A stretch of 64,000 bases of DNA from Adiantum capillus-veneris (Eukaryota; Streptophyta; Polypodiopsida; Polypodiales; Pteridaceae): assembly GCA_014529385.2 (NCBI GenBank), contig CM043959.1, positions 46,951,928 through 47,015,927 on the forward strand, in the 5' to 3' direction. A program made the translations under genes and the position numbers. The notes beneath the pieces were generated by a model. The model was not told where the DNA came from, made no database searches, and worked only from the letters and a program-made list of their open reading frames with translations. How positions within the stretch are numbered: the stretch's first letter is position 1; each line of letters opens with the position of its first letter. Shown here in pieces: positions 10,716 through 22,800 of the stretch.

Positions 10716-11520
10716 ATTCTTGATTTGCTAGATTACCTAAATGCACTTCATAAGATGTATTGTTAAACTCAATTTGACAAAACATCCACAAATAGAGTGT
10801 AACCAATCTTTATGGATCATGTTTTGTAGCAACAATAACATCCTCATCTAGATGGTCTTGTAAGGCCATGTTGATGCCAAGGTTCCTTTGCTTAGATGTG
10901 TACATCTTTACATTGTCATTTGGAGTTGATGTTGAGCTTTGGGATCCTCTGCTTGATCTTTCTATATGGGTTGTGGCTGTTGGGAGGCTGCCAACCTTTG
11001 GGTAGTGTCTTTCCAGCTGATCAGTGCAATACTTTCTAGTATCTTCTCTATCAAGCCCTCCAAAAAATTTCCTTCAAGCTTGAATAATAGTTTCATTATA
11101 GGATGTGGCTTCTTGATTTGCTAGATTGCCTGATTGCACTTCATAGGATGTAATTTTAAACCCAGTTTGACAAAATATCCACAAATAGAGTGTAAGCAAT
11201 CTTTATGGATCACGTTCTGGTCACCCTTTTTTGTTCAATTTGTAGGAGAAACATCCTCATCTTCTTGACATCTAGATGGTCTTCTAAAGTCATGTTGATT
11301 CCAAGGTTACGTTCCTTATATGCTTGATGTCTAAATGGTCTTGTAAAGCCCATGTTGATACCGAGGTTCCTTTGCTTAGTTGTATGTCTCTGCATTGTCA
11401 TATGGAGGTTGATGTTGAGTTTGGGGATCCTTTTCTTGATCTTCTTTTATGGGTTGTGTCTGCCAAGAGGCTGCTGACCTTTGAGCCATGCCCTTCTTGA
11501 TCTAATCTGTCTAGGCCTCC
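10716..11520 (-). repeat. Diverged tandem duplication carrying a minus-strand coding relic
   Basis: The segment starting CTTGATTTGCTAGATT near 10716 recurs near 11109 (offset about 393 bp) and both copies run on to a GGATCC…TGGGTTGTG stretch. On the minus strand both copies can be read as a similar peptide pattern (…RLxTLYLW…FCQ…TSYEV…GNLANQE), and the right copy also contains a twice-repeated RNLGINM motif. Stops interrupt both. The frame conservation suggests a former protein-coding repeat, perhaps part of a retroelement gag, but no domain is recognised. Confidence 0.55.
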
Positions 11521-11857
11521 TCCTTTCTTCCCTCTATCTGTGCAATTCTACCAATTCTAAACACAACCAATTCTAAAATATTTTGAAGAGCCTTCTCAAA
11601 GAGCCTCTTAGGTTGTTATCATTAGCATTCTCGATGATATCCCCCTTGAATGATCTCATGTTCATCAGTATAGCAGACAAAAAATTTGAAAAAAAAAGCA
11701 AAAATATTCAACAAGTTTTTGAAAATTGGGGTGCTACAATCCCCCCAAATTGTCTGTGCGCCTTAAATCACCTCATGTTCATTAGTAGTGGGAAAAAAAA
11801 TGTTAAAAATGGACAAAAATTATAAACAATGACCAAATATTTTGGAAATACAAGGGT

Positions 11858-12766
11858 CTAGAGCTCTCCCATCATCTACGTGCACGCGGACGATGGGAAG
11901 GCTCCAGGTTTCCTACTTTTTCAAAATAATTTATCAAATTTGATTTTTTTTTTTACCATTTTCACAATGTTAAAAAAGGGGGCTCCAATTCTCTTTCTTT
12001 TTTACAAAAAAGGCCTTTTTTGCCATTATTGCTTATTTTCATGATTAAAAATGTTAGCAAAGCTCCCTCTACGTCTCCTCTCTCTTCCACATCAAAAGTG
12101 AATCGGTGATTTTTCAGTTTTTCCTTCATCTTCCATCTACCTATTAATGATAATTCTTTCCAAACAAAGTGTCACATAAGTCTATCCACTCATCCAGTGT
12201 TTCTTTTCAAAGACTTTCATCCAATGTGAGGTAAAATCTCCCTTCATTTTCGCATATAACACATTTTCTCAAAATTTGCCACATCTGAGGTGGAATCTCC
12301 CTTCACTTTGAAAATTTGCAACACCTTATTTGTACTAGGGAAAATGAGCTTCAAATTTTCCAAAATACCCCTTGTTGTGAGGTTAAATTTCTCCAAAGGT
12401 ACATTTTTTTGTAGCTTTTCATAAGAATACTATTGTCTATCAATCCAAGCTGCTAAACAAGAATTTGAGTCGGTTACTTAGGCTTTGGAGATGAATTGCT
12501 TCATTATTTTTAGACATAATTGCCTTTTTTGTGAGATAATTTGAGACAATTTAAATGCTAAGATGCTCGAAAAGGATCTCAATTGTCAAAAAGGAATAAC
12601 GATTAGAAAATCTTGACTAATTCAACTAAAATGGTTAAAAGGATATTTTGGATTTTTTTTGAAATTTGAGGAGTATTTTGAGAGTTAGAGAGGGGTATTT
12701 TGGTAAATTTTCCTTTGTAATGAAGCTTCCCATCGTCCGCGCGCGCGGATGATCGGGGGGCTCTAG
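11858..12766. mobile_element. 909-bp non-autonomous element with self-palindromic ends
   Basis: The left end (CTAGAGCTCTCCCATCATC, from 11858) matches the reverse complement of the right end (…GGGGGGCTCTAG at 12766) over about 45 bp. Each end is also an imperfect palindrome around a CGCGCG or GTGCAC centre, so each can fold on itself. The interior is AT-rich with no coding potential. No target duplication is evident. Related palindromes occur at 37225, 37403 and 38604, so this is a repeat family. Calling it a foldback or MITE-type DNA transposon is inference. Confidence 0.5.
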
Positions 12767-12780
12767 ATCCCCATTTTGTT

Positions 12781-13260
12781 GCGTGCATGGGAGAGAGTAT
12801 ATCGAGAGAAAGGATCCCCTTTGCGCCACTACCTCCATCCTTGTGACAATCACCCTTCTCTACATCTCAGACTAATTATCCCCGCTCTGCTCGCCCATTG
12901 CCTTGCTGTGCTACCGCGTGCTGACAGCCGCCTTCGACCTGACCTAGCAGGCCTTCATTCAGGCTCGCCTCAGGATTCGACCTCCACAAATAGCTGCCGC
13001 TCCTCCGTCGTTACAGGCTGTCACCTTGCTTTCTTAGGAACTCCCTCAATCCCATGCTCCCTCTGCAGCTCATCGCCCTCTCTCTCACCTCGCACCTCTG
13101 GACGACGTCCGTCTAAAATTGGCGAACTGTGGGCCTCTCATCAGCACGGCGAGCTGGTGGCTTCCCAAGGCCTCTCATCAGCATGGCCAAGCATGTGCTG
13201 CACAAATCTCGTGGCTTCTTGGATGCTCTCTTGATCTTGTCCCCATGGCGGCGCCAAGCG
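12781..13260 (+). other. GC-rich island with one unrecognised frame
   Basis: Base composition rises sharply here compared with flanking AT-rich DNA. A plus-strand frame (12776-13234, 152 codons) runs through it and is rich in Ser, Leu, Arg and Pro, with no known domain. It starts right beside the palindromic end of the 909-bp element. It might be a captured host-gene fragment or simply a long chance frame favoured by high GC. No splice sites or promoter could be defined. Confidence 0.3.
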
Positions 13261-13952
13261 TATTTTTTAAGCCTTTGAATTTCTTTTCTTGAATAAGATC
13301 AGATTCCCACAAAGGCTTCCTTGTCCACTTTCGGACTTTGGTAAGGAGACCACATGGACGTATGTTACTCCAACAGCCTCTATAGCCGAGTTTGTAGCTC
13401 GATCACCTCCATTGGCCCCTTTTCCAAAGTACACTACATGGGTGTGTATGCGTGTCATAGTGCATAGGCTCGTAGTCACTATCTTCAAATCTAATTCCAC
13501 CTATAACTGGTGCCTTTGCGACCTTTATCTTTTGTGAATGAGTCCGTAGCGATGTGGGATCATGGCATTTGTTTGCATGTAATATACCCTCTTCCTGTTT
13601 TGTTAGCTTGGGGTGGTGGAGATTGATTGGCTAGGATGGATGTCAGGGATATCGTGGTGTGTATTGGCATGCGGATCCCCATACTCTTTATTTTGACGCT
13701 TGCACCACCTTCAAATTTGCGGTACATCACAACACACAAATATCAACATGTTGCATTGGCCTATGTTGCTCATGCATAAATGCACACAAATAGTAGAGCA
13801 TTGTTTATAACACCCACAAAGGTCTCCTTTCATAAAAAAGCATGCAGAGGGGGGCTTACGATAGGTTGTAGCACAAGGGAGGAGATGTTGCTTCAGCACC
13901 ATGATCACCAAAAACGTTGCCATCTCAACATATAAACCAACTGCTTTGAATG

Positions 13953-13954
<2 letters not shown>
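13261..13954. other. No recognised feature
   Basis: Mixed-composition DNA between the GC-rich island and the CT/GA hairpin. Only short unrelated frames on both strands; no repeat, motif or RNA gene was seen. Confidence 0.5.
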
Positions 13955-14001
<47 letters not shown>

Positions 14002-14118
14002 AGACCTAGATGTATGCGATTAAGGGACAATGTTGTAATGTAGAAGAGGGTGTGATCTTTTTAATTTTAGTGTGTTCTACATTACAACATTGTCCCTTAA
14101 TCGCATACATCTAGGTCT

Positions 14119-14155
<37 letters not shown>
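13955..14155. repeat. Perfect 47-bp inverted repeat flanked by CT and GA runs
   Basis: The arm at 13999-14045 (AAAAGACCTAGATGTATGCG…) and the arm at 14075-14121 are exact reverse complements, separated by a 29-nt loop. Outside the arms, a CT run (13955-13998) faces a GA run (14122-14155), so the complementary stem can reach about 81 bp. It holds no gene. A foldback element, a recent inverted duplication or a small-RNA hairpin would all fit. Confidence 0.95.
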
Positions 14156-14158
<3 letters not shown>

Positions 14159-14343
14159 ATACACATAGATTATCATTCAACGTCTTTGAGGATGATTTGG
14201 CAACACGTTAAGGTTTAGGTAAGCTAATTTGAATCAATGCCAGCTAAGTATAGAATTTGCTTCTCTAGTTCTCAAATAGAGAAGCAAAATTTGCATAGTA
14301 TGGGATAGAATCCAAGAGATAAGTCTCTTTGGTAAATCAAAGA

Positions 14344-17300
14344 TCATCTTAACTCCAATATCTGACTACTTGCCAAGGACTCAGCAATGCTCTCCAATAG
14401 CTTCATATTAGAGTTCATGTGTAGAAGTACACAAGTGTTTGGTGGATATAGACCCATACAGGCGTATGCACACCAAACCATGTGGGACACTGTATTTTTT
14501 ATATTCCTAATTTGTTCCCATAGCTCTTGAGGCCATTGTTCTTCTACCTCCGGAATTGGCAGTGGTTCTTGAGAATGCATTCCATCTATTGTATTGGCTA
14601 CCACCCTCGTATCCAACGGTGTTTCGTCTACAAGATTGGGTAGGTTATTCTCTTCAATTCCCCTCTCCTCTAACTCCTGAATCTTTTCTCGTATGAGTAC
14701 CTCAATTTTTGGAGTCGTAGGAACTGATGGTTCCATAAGCGCTCAAGCGGCTTGAATGAGCTCTTTGCACATCTTTAGCCTCTCTTTCTCATAGCCTGGA
14801 TGAGGGTATGTTAACCACCTATCCTCTTGGGTTTGATTAGGCTTTAACCTTGCCTCGTACGCTTTCAGAATTGCATCCAAAGGTTCGAACACTTGTCTAC
14901 TAAGACTGACCCTCCTGATGGCAGTTTCGACGGTTTATTTTTCTCGTTGTTGCCCTTAAGGTCTCTTTCCCTTTGAAGTTGTTCCTCTGTTTTCCGCAAT
15001 TTGGTTTCCAATGCCGTTTTTTCCTTTTCTCTTTTGGCTTTCATCTTGTTTCGTCTTGCCTTCCAGGATTTTCTAGGGGTTCGGATAGACAAGTTGTCTA
15101 TCTCTGTTTGGCTAGCTGGGACATTCCTTGCTCCCTCATGTGCTTGAGCTCTAGTGACCACGTTTATCAGAATATTCTGTTCTGTTTCTGATCCACTTGA
15201 TCTTGGAACAATTCCTATTTTTTTCATGGTTGCTTTTCCTTTGTTTTCAGGTTTTCTGGGCAATGTGGAATAAGATGGTCGGTCGTGCATCCGCCATAGA
15301 ATTCAAAAAATTTCACATGATCTCCTTTGTTTGGACAAACTCTAGCCCAATGATCACCGCCACATTCATAGCATGGTCCTACAAGTGGTGGAGAAGCTTG
15401 TGGAGCTCCCATCGGTTGTCCTGTTCTAGGAGGGTAGCCTCTAGGTTTGTAGCCCTAATTTTCCATAAACATGAGCATATTCTCATCGACCAAGTTATGA
15501 TTTTTGGTTGGTTGTCCTATGTATGAGGGCTTGAGCATTTTTTCTGGAATTATCCATGGATTATGTCCCTCTGAAGAATATGCATTTCTATCAATTTTCC
15601 TTTCATAAGTATTGTCTAAAACTTCTCGGTATGAGACTACCTGGATCATACTCTGATCAGAAGGTGGTTCTATGGGTTGAGAAATCCTTGCCATAGCCCT
15701 ATTTTCCTGGGGTATATTTTCCTAGGGTAAAGGAGGTTGATGTCCCAACACAGGTTGAGCTTTTTTCTGACCGAAGATTGCATTATTTGGCCCCACTTGG
15801 TACCTTGGAGGGGGCGGAAGTTGTTGTCCCCCATGTGGCCCGTATTGTCTCTCTCTAATATAGTTCCGATTATAGAAACATTCATGAGTTTCGTGGTTTG
15901 TCCATTTTTGTTGTGTAGCACACCATTTCAATATTCGCTGTGCGTTTACTCCTGGCCTTTGTTGAAGGTTGCACCACTAGGTTAGATGGTCACCTCCACA
16001 AGTATCACATTTTTGGGTGGGCGATTGTCATGTGTTTGGGTTCGTCCTGTTTCCTTGGTTTATCTTCCTAATCACTTCCTCAATCATTCGATCAACGTCC
16101 GGCACAGTTGGGTTTTGCCCTCCCAATTTTTTCATGGACTCACTCATGGTTGAAGAGGTGATACTAGTCCCCTGATTTGTGTCTTCAGTCACCTCCCCAT
16201 ATGCTTTGCAATTATCTACAATATATAATGCCTCTTTCGTGAATTGCTCAAAGGTTACACATGATTTTAGGTGCAAGTTCTTTTTGAGCGTGTCATTTTG
16301 CAATCCCTCTATGAAGAGGACTGATAGTCTTTCATCCTGAGGTAGTTCTTGAGCAGGGAATCTTTCTATGTACTGCTTGAAACGAAGTGATTCTTCCTTC
16401 ACTTTCTCTTTTTCCTTTTGCCTAAATGCATAGATCTGGGAGACAGTGTTATGCTCGATCCCTCTTTTTGAGAATTCCTCAGTGAATTCTCAGAGATTTG
16501 CTCAATAATTGGGAATTCCAAGCTGCTTAATGGTTGAAACCAAGTCAGGGAAGTACCTTCCAATGTCAACTCAAATCCTTCATATTGATTGTGGAAATCA
16601 GTTACCTCTTCCGCTCTCAATACTTATTTGAAGATTGAAACATGGGCATACGGATCGCCAGATCCATTATACTTTTTGGGTAAGCATTTTGCCACCTGAG
16701 ATGGTCGCATACGCCTGGCCTCTGCAACCATTCTAACAACTCCTGGCCCCCTTGGGGTGGCTTCTCTTGGTTCGTAATCTCCTCTTGGTACTAACAGTGT
16801 TCTATCCGCCATACGTTCATCAAGTCGATCTCATGTAATAGTCGGAGGGATTCCAGTGGTGTAAGTGAATTCAAGAAAAATATTGTCCCTATGTGTGTTC
16901 ATGGAAGCCCTAGTCACCGTCGACCCTAAAGGTTCTATTTTTGGAACTCGTTCATGTCCATAAGAATCCTCCACTCTGGTTCTCAAGGGGCTCTCAAGTA
17001 CAATCTCAAGTCTGATGTGAGTAGTTGTGGTTTTTACCTCTTCCAGATTTACATAGTATTGGTGGAGTGGTCCTCCAAAATATGTATATCTCTCTAACTC
17101 CTTTCGATCCATTGGAGAGTAGTTTCGGCCATACTTGTCCATTATGACCACCTAAATACTTCTGCCCTCCGTGTACGTGTAAACATAAAAGTTTTTTTGG
17201 TCTGTTAATTCTTTGATGCGGGGCTCGTCACATCTGTAATAGAGTGTTTGTTCTCCATTATTGAACTTATAAATCCCCACATATGTGTTTTCTGTGTTAT

Positions 17301-17863
17301 GGCACTCTGTCTCATTGGTGAGTCTGAGTACCGCGTTTTGTTTCTCCATTTTGGGTGGTGCATCGGCCAGCTCATTATCTACTTTTTCCTTGGTGTCGGT
17401 CATTCCCCATTTATCCACAATAAAATGGTTATGAACCACTAGGTACATCATTCCCTCTCGGTCAAAAATATATATACCTATCATAATCAACATCTATAAG
17501 GTCTTTGAACTCGCTCGGCTTCTTTTCCAACTTAACACAGTAGCGGTCCATTCCATCCTTATAGATTTTGGCTTTAAGCACATTTTCAAATTGAAACTTC
17601 AAATACAACAATTTCACATCAGATGTAGGCTGAGAAGGACCTGCACCCATTGAAGTTGTTCCCTTAGGGTTTGACTTGTTAGAATCTTCAATCATGAGGC
17701 CGCATGATCTCTGATACGAAGTGTCAGAGAAACTCTCCTCTAAAATGGGTTCCAAAGGAAGCAGTGGTCTCTGATTCACACTTTCTTCCATTGAGTGATT
17801 ACTCCCTTGATCAAAGATGTTGTGGTTCTTATTCTGGTACAATCTTCCTGATCGCAAATTCAT
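14344..17863 (-). pseudogene. Athila-like Ty3/gypsy gag relic
   Basis: Gag forms the virus-like particle and packages element RNA. Read on the minus strand the relic starts MNLRSGRLYQ (17863), a plant gypsy gag start. It then has a gag core with SQVAKCLPKKYNGSGDP (16720-16660), SLTWFQPL (near 16550) and SLRFKQYIERFP (near 16380), and two zinc knuckles, CDTCGGDH…C (near 15990) and CYECGGDHWARVC (15340-15380). A coiled Lys/Glu-rich tail follows (15070-14960). Both knuckles have spacing CX2CX3HX4C, one residue shorter than the usual CX2CX4HX4C. At least six stops or frameshifts break the frame. No protease, RT or integrase follows before the region ends. Either pol was deleted or the element was gag-only. 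Confidence 0.75.
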
Positions 17864-19838
17864 GAAGAATTGGTAACAAGGAAAATCCGAACTGAGTTAC
17901 CTCATTAAATAGTTTGAATCTCCCGTTTGTTCTTGCTTGCTGGGTAGTATCTTCTAGTACCTGTAACCTGTCAAGAATGTGCTTGATAGCTGTAAGCTTA
18001 CAGTTGTTCTTGTTAGTTCTTTTTTTTGTTCAACAAAACTTAGCACACAATTCCCTACACAACCTCAACAATTTGGATCCAATTTCAATTTTGAAAGAAG
18101 CACCAGGTTGCTATGGCCTAGCTCCTTGTATGGTAAGTTTCTGTCTCTGTTCTGGCTCAGAGGTACATGGATCGCGATCCAAATCCAATTGAACTTTTAT
18201 TGCTATCAACAATTTTAACATGATTAAGAGGTCTTCCAGTACTAATTGTTTTTGAAATGAATCTTTGGATTGGAGGCTGAGTTGATTTTGTCACTTTGCC
18301 TGAGCTTCTTTCAGTTCTGAGCTATTGGAATGGTTTCTTGCATCCAATTTCAACTCTGGAAGGACCACTAGACTCTTTGTGATGCCCTCTAGCTATGGTA
18401 CTAGTTTGGTGTCAATTTGTGTCAGGGGAACATGGATCGCGATCCATGTTCCTTTGTGTCAAAATACACTGAATTTTGTCCCAGAGCTAGTCCTTGGCCT
18501 AGTGATGCTGACTATATGGTTTTTGAATGCCTTTATGATTTTTTGGACAGACAAAAGTCAGCTTTAGGGTTTATGTCAGTGCTTTCCCCCTTGATCTGAT
18601 TTTTTCCACCTTTTGCCCTCTTTTTGAAATTTTCTGTTAAGGGTCCTTTAGGATAAAGTGCTCCAATTGTTATCACTTCCCTGCTTGTCTTTTATCTGCT
18701 CAAACTTCCAAAAAGGTACATGGATAGCGATCCATGTTTGGCAAGATTTTGGAGTGACACTTTGTGAGCTAATCACACAAGGTATGATGATGCTATTCCC
18801 CAAGTCTTTTTGGATTTGGTCAGTTTTTTTCAAGTGAGAAGCAGGATTTTGTGTCTGTTTTGCGGTTTTTTTGCAAACCACTCCTTTTCTGGTATTTGGA
18901 CCAGCTTTTTTCACTTTTTGTCTATGGCTCCTTTAGGAAAAGTTGTTCAACTAGTAATCAGGAGTACACTGGTCAAATCTTAATGTCAGATGTCTACCTG
19001 AAACATGGATCATGATCCATGTTGGGAAGCACCTGGGCATGAAATTTGGTTATGTAGATTCCTTGCTTCTAGTTGGTCCCAATTCTCATCCCTTTTTGGA
19101 TTTGGGCAAATAAAATTTCAGTTTTTTCTTGTTTTTCCTTTTGTCCACGGTTTTGGTCTGCTCACCCCAATCTTTTGATTTTTATGATCTTCTAGCCCTC
19201 TTTTTCTCACCAAAATCAAGGTTCTGATGCCTGAGAGCCTGTTCTAAGCAAAGGAAATCATTTTAGCACATTTTGCCAAAAAGGTACATGGATCGCAATC
19301 CATGTTTGGCAAGGTTTTTGGCAGTTTGTTGCACAGTCTTTTCCAACAAGTTTTTTTTATCCCCTTCTTGAAAGTTTTACTAGGTTTGGTCCAGTTTTGA
19401 AGCTCTGACCATCACTTCTTCAATTTTTCCGAGTTATGGTCTTCAACACCAAAGTAATGTTTTTGACAGTTTTTTCCTCGATCCTTTTGGCCACAAATGA
19501 TGGTGTAATTTTTTTCCTAACCTACTCATATAACTAAAATGAATATTCAAACATAACTGAACTTAACAGTACGGAAATAACAACAATGTGTGTGGTGGGA
19601 CAGCCCTTTCCAAGCATGTGAAAAATCAAAGAACAAAATACTATCTTGTACTTCACTCACATCTTTCTTTGCTCTTAAGGAATAGCACTAGCTAGTATCG
19701 GACTCCAATCTCTATCAAGCACTAAACCTACGTCTAGCTGCTTCATTGTCTATGGGTAAGCGGAATGGGTATCAAAAGCTTGAAGGGAGTTTTTTTGTTT
19801 TTTTGTACATTGAGTCACTCACCACTTAAGGATCGGTT
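17864..19838 (-). other. Untranslated leader of the Athila-like element
   Basis: About 2 kb lies between the gag start and the primer-binding site. It has no convincing frame on the minus strand and is occupied mostly by tandem ~285-bp units with palindromic cores. Its place in the element (downstream of the primer site, upstream of gag) makes it the transcribed leader, where packaging and dimerisation signals of LTR retroelements normally lie. Confidence 0.6.
18161..19310. repeat. Five ~285-bp tandem units, each with a palindromic core
   Basis: Palindromes based on ACATGGATCGCGATCCATGT are centred near 18175, 18440, 18728, 19013 and 19296, that is 265, 288, 285 and 283 bp apart. The one at 18427-18452 is a perfect 26-bp palindrome, the one at 19002-19023 a perfect 22-bp palindrome with CATG replacing CGCG at its centre, and the others carry one or two changes. 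Flanking sequence also repeats (for example a GGxTCCTTTAGGA motif at 18645 and 18930, and GTTTGGCAAG after two cores). A sixth, weaker copy lies at 20174-20196. Confidence 0.85.
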
Positions 19839-19856
19839 TCCCTAGCAGCGGCGCCA
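19839..19856 (-). promoter_or_regulatory. Primer-binding site, tRNA-Asp type
   Basis: On the minus strand this reads TGGCGCCGCTGCTAGGGA, one base inside the LTR end (…CTAACA). Plant Athila/Tat elements commonly use TGGCGCCGTTGCCGGGGA, complementary to the 3' end of tRNA-Asp; this copy has a few changes. It fixes the orientation of the element and the inner LTR edge at 19858. Confidence 0.8.
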
Positions 19857-19857
19857 A

Positions 19858-22800
19858 TGTTAGCGGGTCGCCACGACAGACGTCTGCATCATAGCTCTTA
19901 TGCACTAACATAATGTCAATATACAAGGAAGCGAGTCGCAATGGGGCACAAAGACTTAATGAGAGTGTCAATCTCACCAAAGTGAACTCAAGGGCTACTC
20001 ATTCTACGACAAAAGAAAATCAACCACAGTCAGCCAATCAGCATGCGTCCAATCTCAACACTCAATGTCATCACACCTTTTCAGTATCCAAACAAATCCG
20101 GAATGCCACGAAACTTAAGGAGAGGTATCACACACTTATGGGCTCAATCCTACCAAGTTCTGTCACCATCTGGGAAGGTACATAAATCACGATCCATCAC
20201 AAAAAATGTGCAAAAAACTGAAACAGAAGTACTTGGAAAGATATTCCTTAAGCATAGAAACACTTATCCATGGTCAAAACATCAAAAAACAATCATTTTA
20301 ACCCCCAAATCAATGCATTTATCTCACAAACAATACGTCGTGAACCACAATAGAATTGGAAATGATTACACTTAGATTGTAGAGCAAGAGACAAGAAACG
20401 CAATGTGCTATTCGGAATAGAATTCTGATTACCAGCTCAGGAGAAAAGAAGATTACAAGTTGTAGTCACAAGAAGCCTCCACAGTGCACATTTCTTTTCC
20501 TTCGGCTAATGATATTTTTTCTCTTCAAAACTAAGGGTTTTGACTTTAACACTAGTTCTGTAATTGGACACTTAAGTGTCTTGAGACACTAAAGTGTCCT
20601 GTTTTCCTTCCAACTTTTGGCAATTTATTTGTCAAGCTAGAAAGAATTTTTTTATACCTTGCTTCTACCATAGGTTGGTTATGAGGGAAAGAAAACACTC
20701 AATTTTTCTCCATGTCAAAATACAATCCGTATGGATAGAATTCTGGTAAGTTTTAAGTCATAAAATTTAGTAAAATTTCAAGCTGTTTTGCCAAAAAAAA
20801 ATCATAAAATTCTTATATCTTTTTGTAGAGATGGCCCTTTTTATGTTTATAAAAGCCAAGTGTTAGCATTTATTGTTACAAAACAATGGAATGCACTTTA
20901 AAGACAAGTTTCCAAGTCACTCGCAAGTTATAGATATAATTTCATACTTGAGCACATGCTGAATTAGAGCATAATTTTGGTCTTCCAAAGCTCCCCTCAT
21001 GGAATTGGGGCTATTCTAGTGCAATTTGACAACTACAAATGACTTTATATGTTGAAACCAAGAAACAACGTATTTTGTGGGCTCTTTAACTCAATTAAAT
21101 CTCGTTGCTTGAACTCTATCTTCAATTTTTATCGTGGAAAAACTCTTGAAAATCTTGAGTTCTCCATAATAACATTAAAACCAAGGTTTTGGGCATCCCA
21201 ATTGTGTATGTACCATGTACTTTGATACATTTAGCTGATCTACATAAAAAGTTTGATATTATTTGAGCTTTTGAATGCTTATGTCTCAATAATGAAAATA
21301 TCAAAGTTCTCTCTTATGCTGTTTTGAATATTAAAATAATCCAATAATTGTTGCATACCAAAGCCCTTCTATTTTCCACCTTGAGTCCTAGATGGAAAGG
21401 GTAAGCAATGCATCACTTTCTAAAACTCACAAATACATCAAAAAAATATTTTTCTTTCTATACAACAATATGCTTGAAATGGCTATATCAAACACATAGA
21501 ACTTTCCATTATTTTATATACTCCCAAGTCAATTTTTTTGCACATGAAACTTTCAATTATCTATAGCAAAATTGTGGAAAAGACACCTAAAATTTTCTAC
21601 AAGGTGGCTCATTTTTTCTTGAGCTTATAAAGTCAATTTTTTAAAACCATCAATCGCAGCCTTACGAGGGTCAACTTGATGAGTATAGTTCTTGATCATG
21701 GTAGATTCTGAAATGCAAGGTTATATTTTTAAAAGACCATCTAGCTAATTACACATTTTAGAATATCAAGAGGGTTTTCTTAAATAAACTCTCTAATGTA
21801 AGTAGCATTTAATTTAAATTTGTAAAACAAGGACACTTACGTGTCGTGTTTTGGTACCAAACTAGTGTTAAAAGTTAGGGGGCTTTCCCATGGCCATCCG
21901 GCCTCTTACAAGGGTGTAGACTCAGAGAAATAAAAATGTGAGGTCCCCACCTTGTCGTCTCAAATGACGGATCTGATGGTAAACCTGGTGGCCACTAGAT
22001 CTACAACGAAAGCAAACAAAGTGGTTTATGGTTCATCTAGCGGATGATCTCTCATCACAAAATGAGTCGTGTTCGAGTCTACTAGCATCAAGATCTAGTT
22101 CCACCCCGCAGGGGATGCGTGATTAACTTATCTAGCGATCTTAGGACCCACCTTCCAAGAGGAGAGAAGTCCCGAGTGCCTTTTTCCCCATGTTTCAGAG
22201 GCACTTACACTTAAGTCTTCGCTGCTCTTGGGGCAATGAGTAATACTAGTGTCGATTTATAACACTAAGGGGACGAAGAGTTCCCAACCAATCGGAACCA
22301 CCCTTCTCATAGGCATTGGTAACCCGAGCCAAGCCCCCACTTTGCACCCCATACTCACACTTCCTTTTTTACCTAATTACTACCACAATGGTTGTTCAAT
22401 ATATAAGTTCTTTGTTTATTTTTCCGATTCACAAGTTCTTTAATACAGCCCTTCAACCAGTATTGCAAAGCGGCACCAAGACAGTAATTCTTGTCAAAAT
22501 TCACTCAAAAACTCATTCATTTAAAGTTCCAATGCTCTGGAGGCACGAAATCCCCTAGCGAGTGTTTACTCCACCCGTTGTCGCCTAGTTGCCCATACAA
22601 CTAGGTTGTCCACCGCTTAACCAGCAGCCGTGGACTTCCACCTCTTAACCAGCAGTCGTGGATATCCACCGCTTAACTAGCAGTCATGGATTCAAGAGCC
22701 CTTAACCAGGAACTCTAGCTCCTGTGAATAACTTCACGAGCTGCCCCCTGTGATCAAGAGGGGGTTCGGACTAGATCAACATTGGAATTGAAAATGAACT

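Noticed and set aside
22030-22095. tRNA-like or SINE-like stretch with a good B box (GTTCGAGTC) and a small stem-loop before it
   Set aside because: The A box is poor and the acceptor and T stems do not pair, so neither a tRNA nor a SINE is supported.
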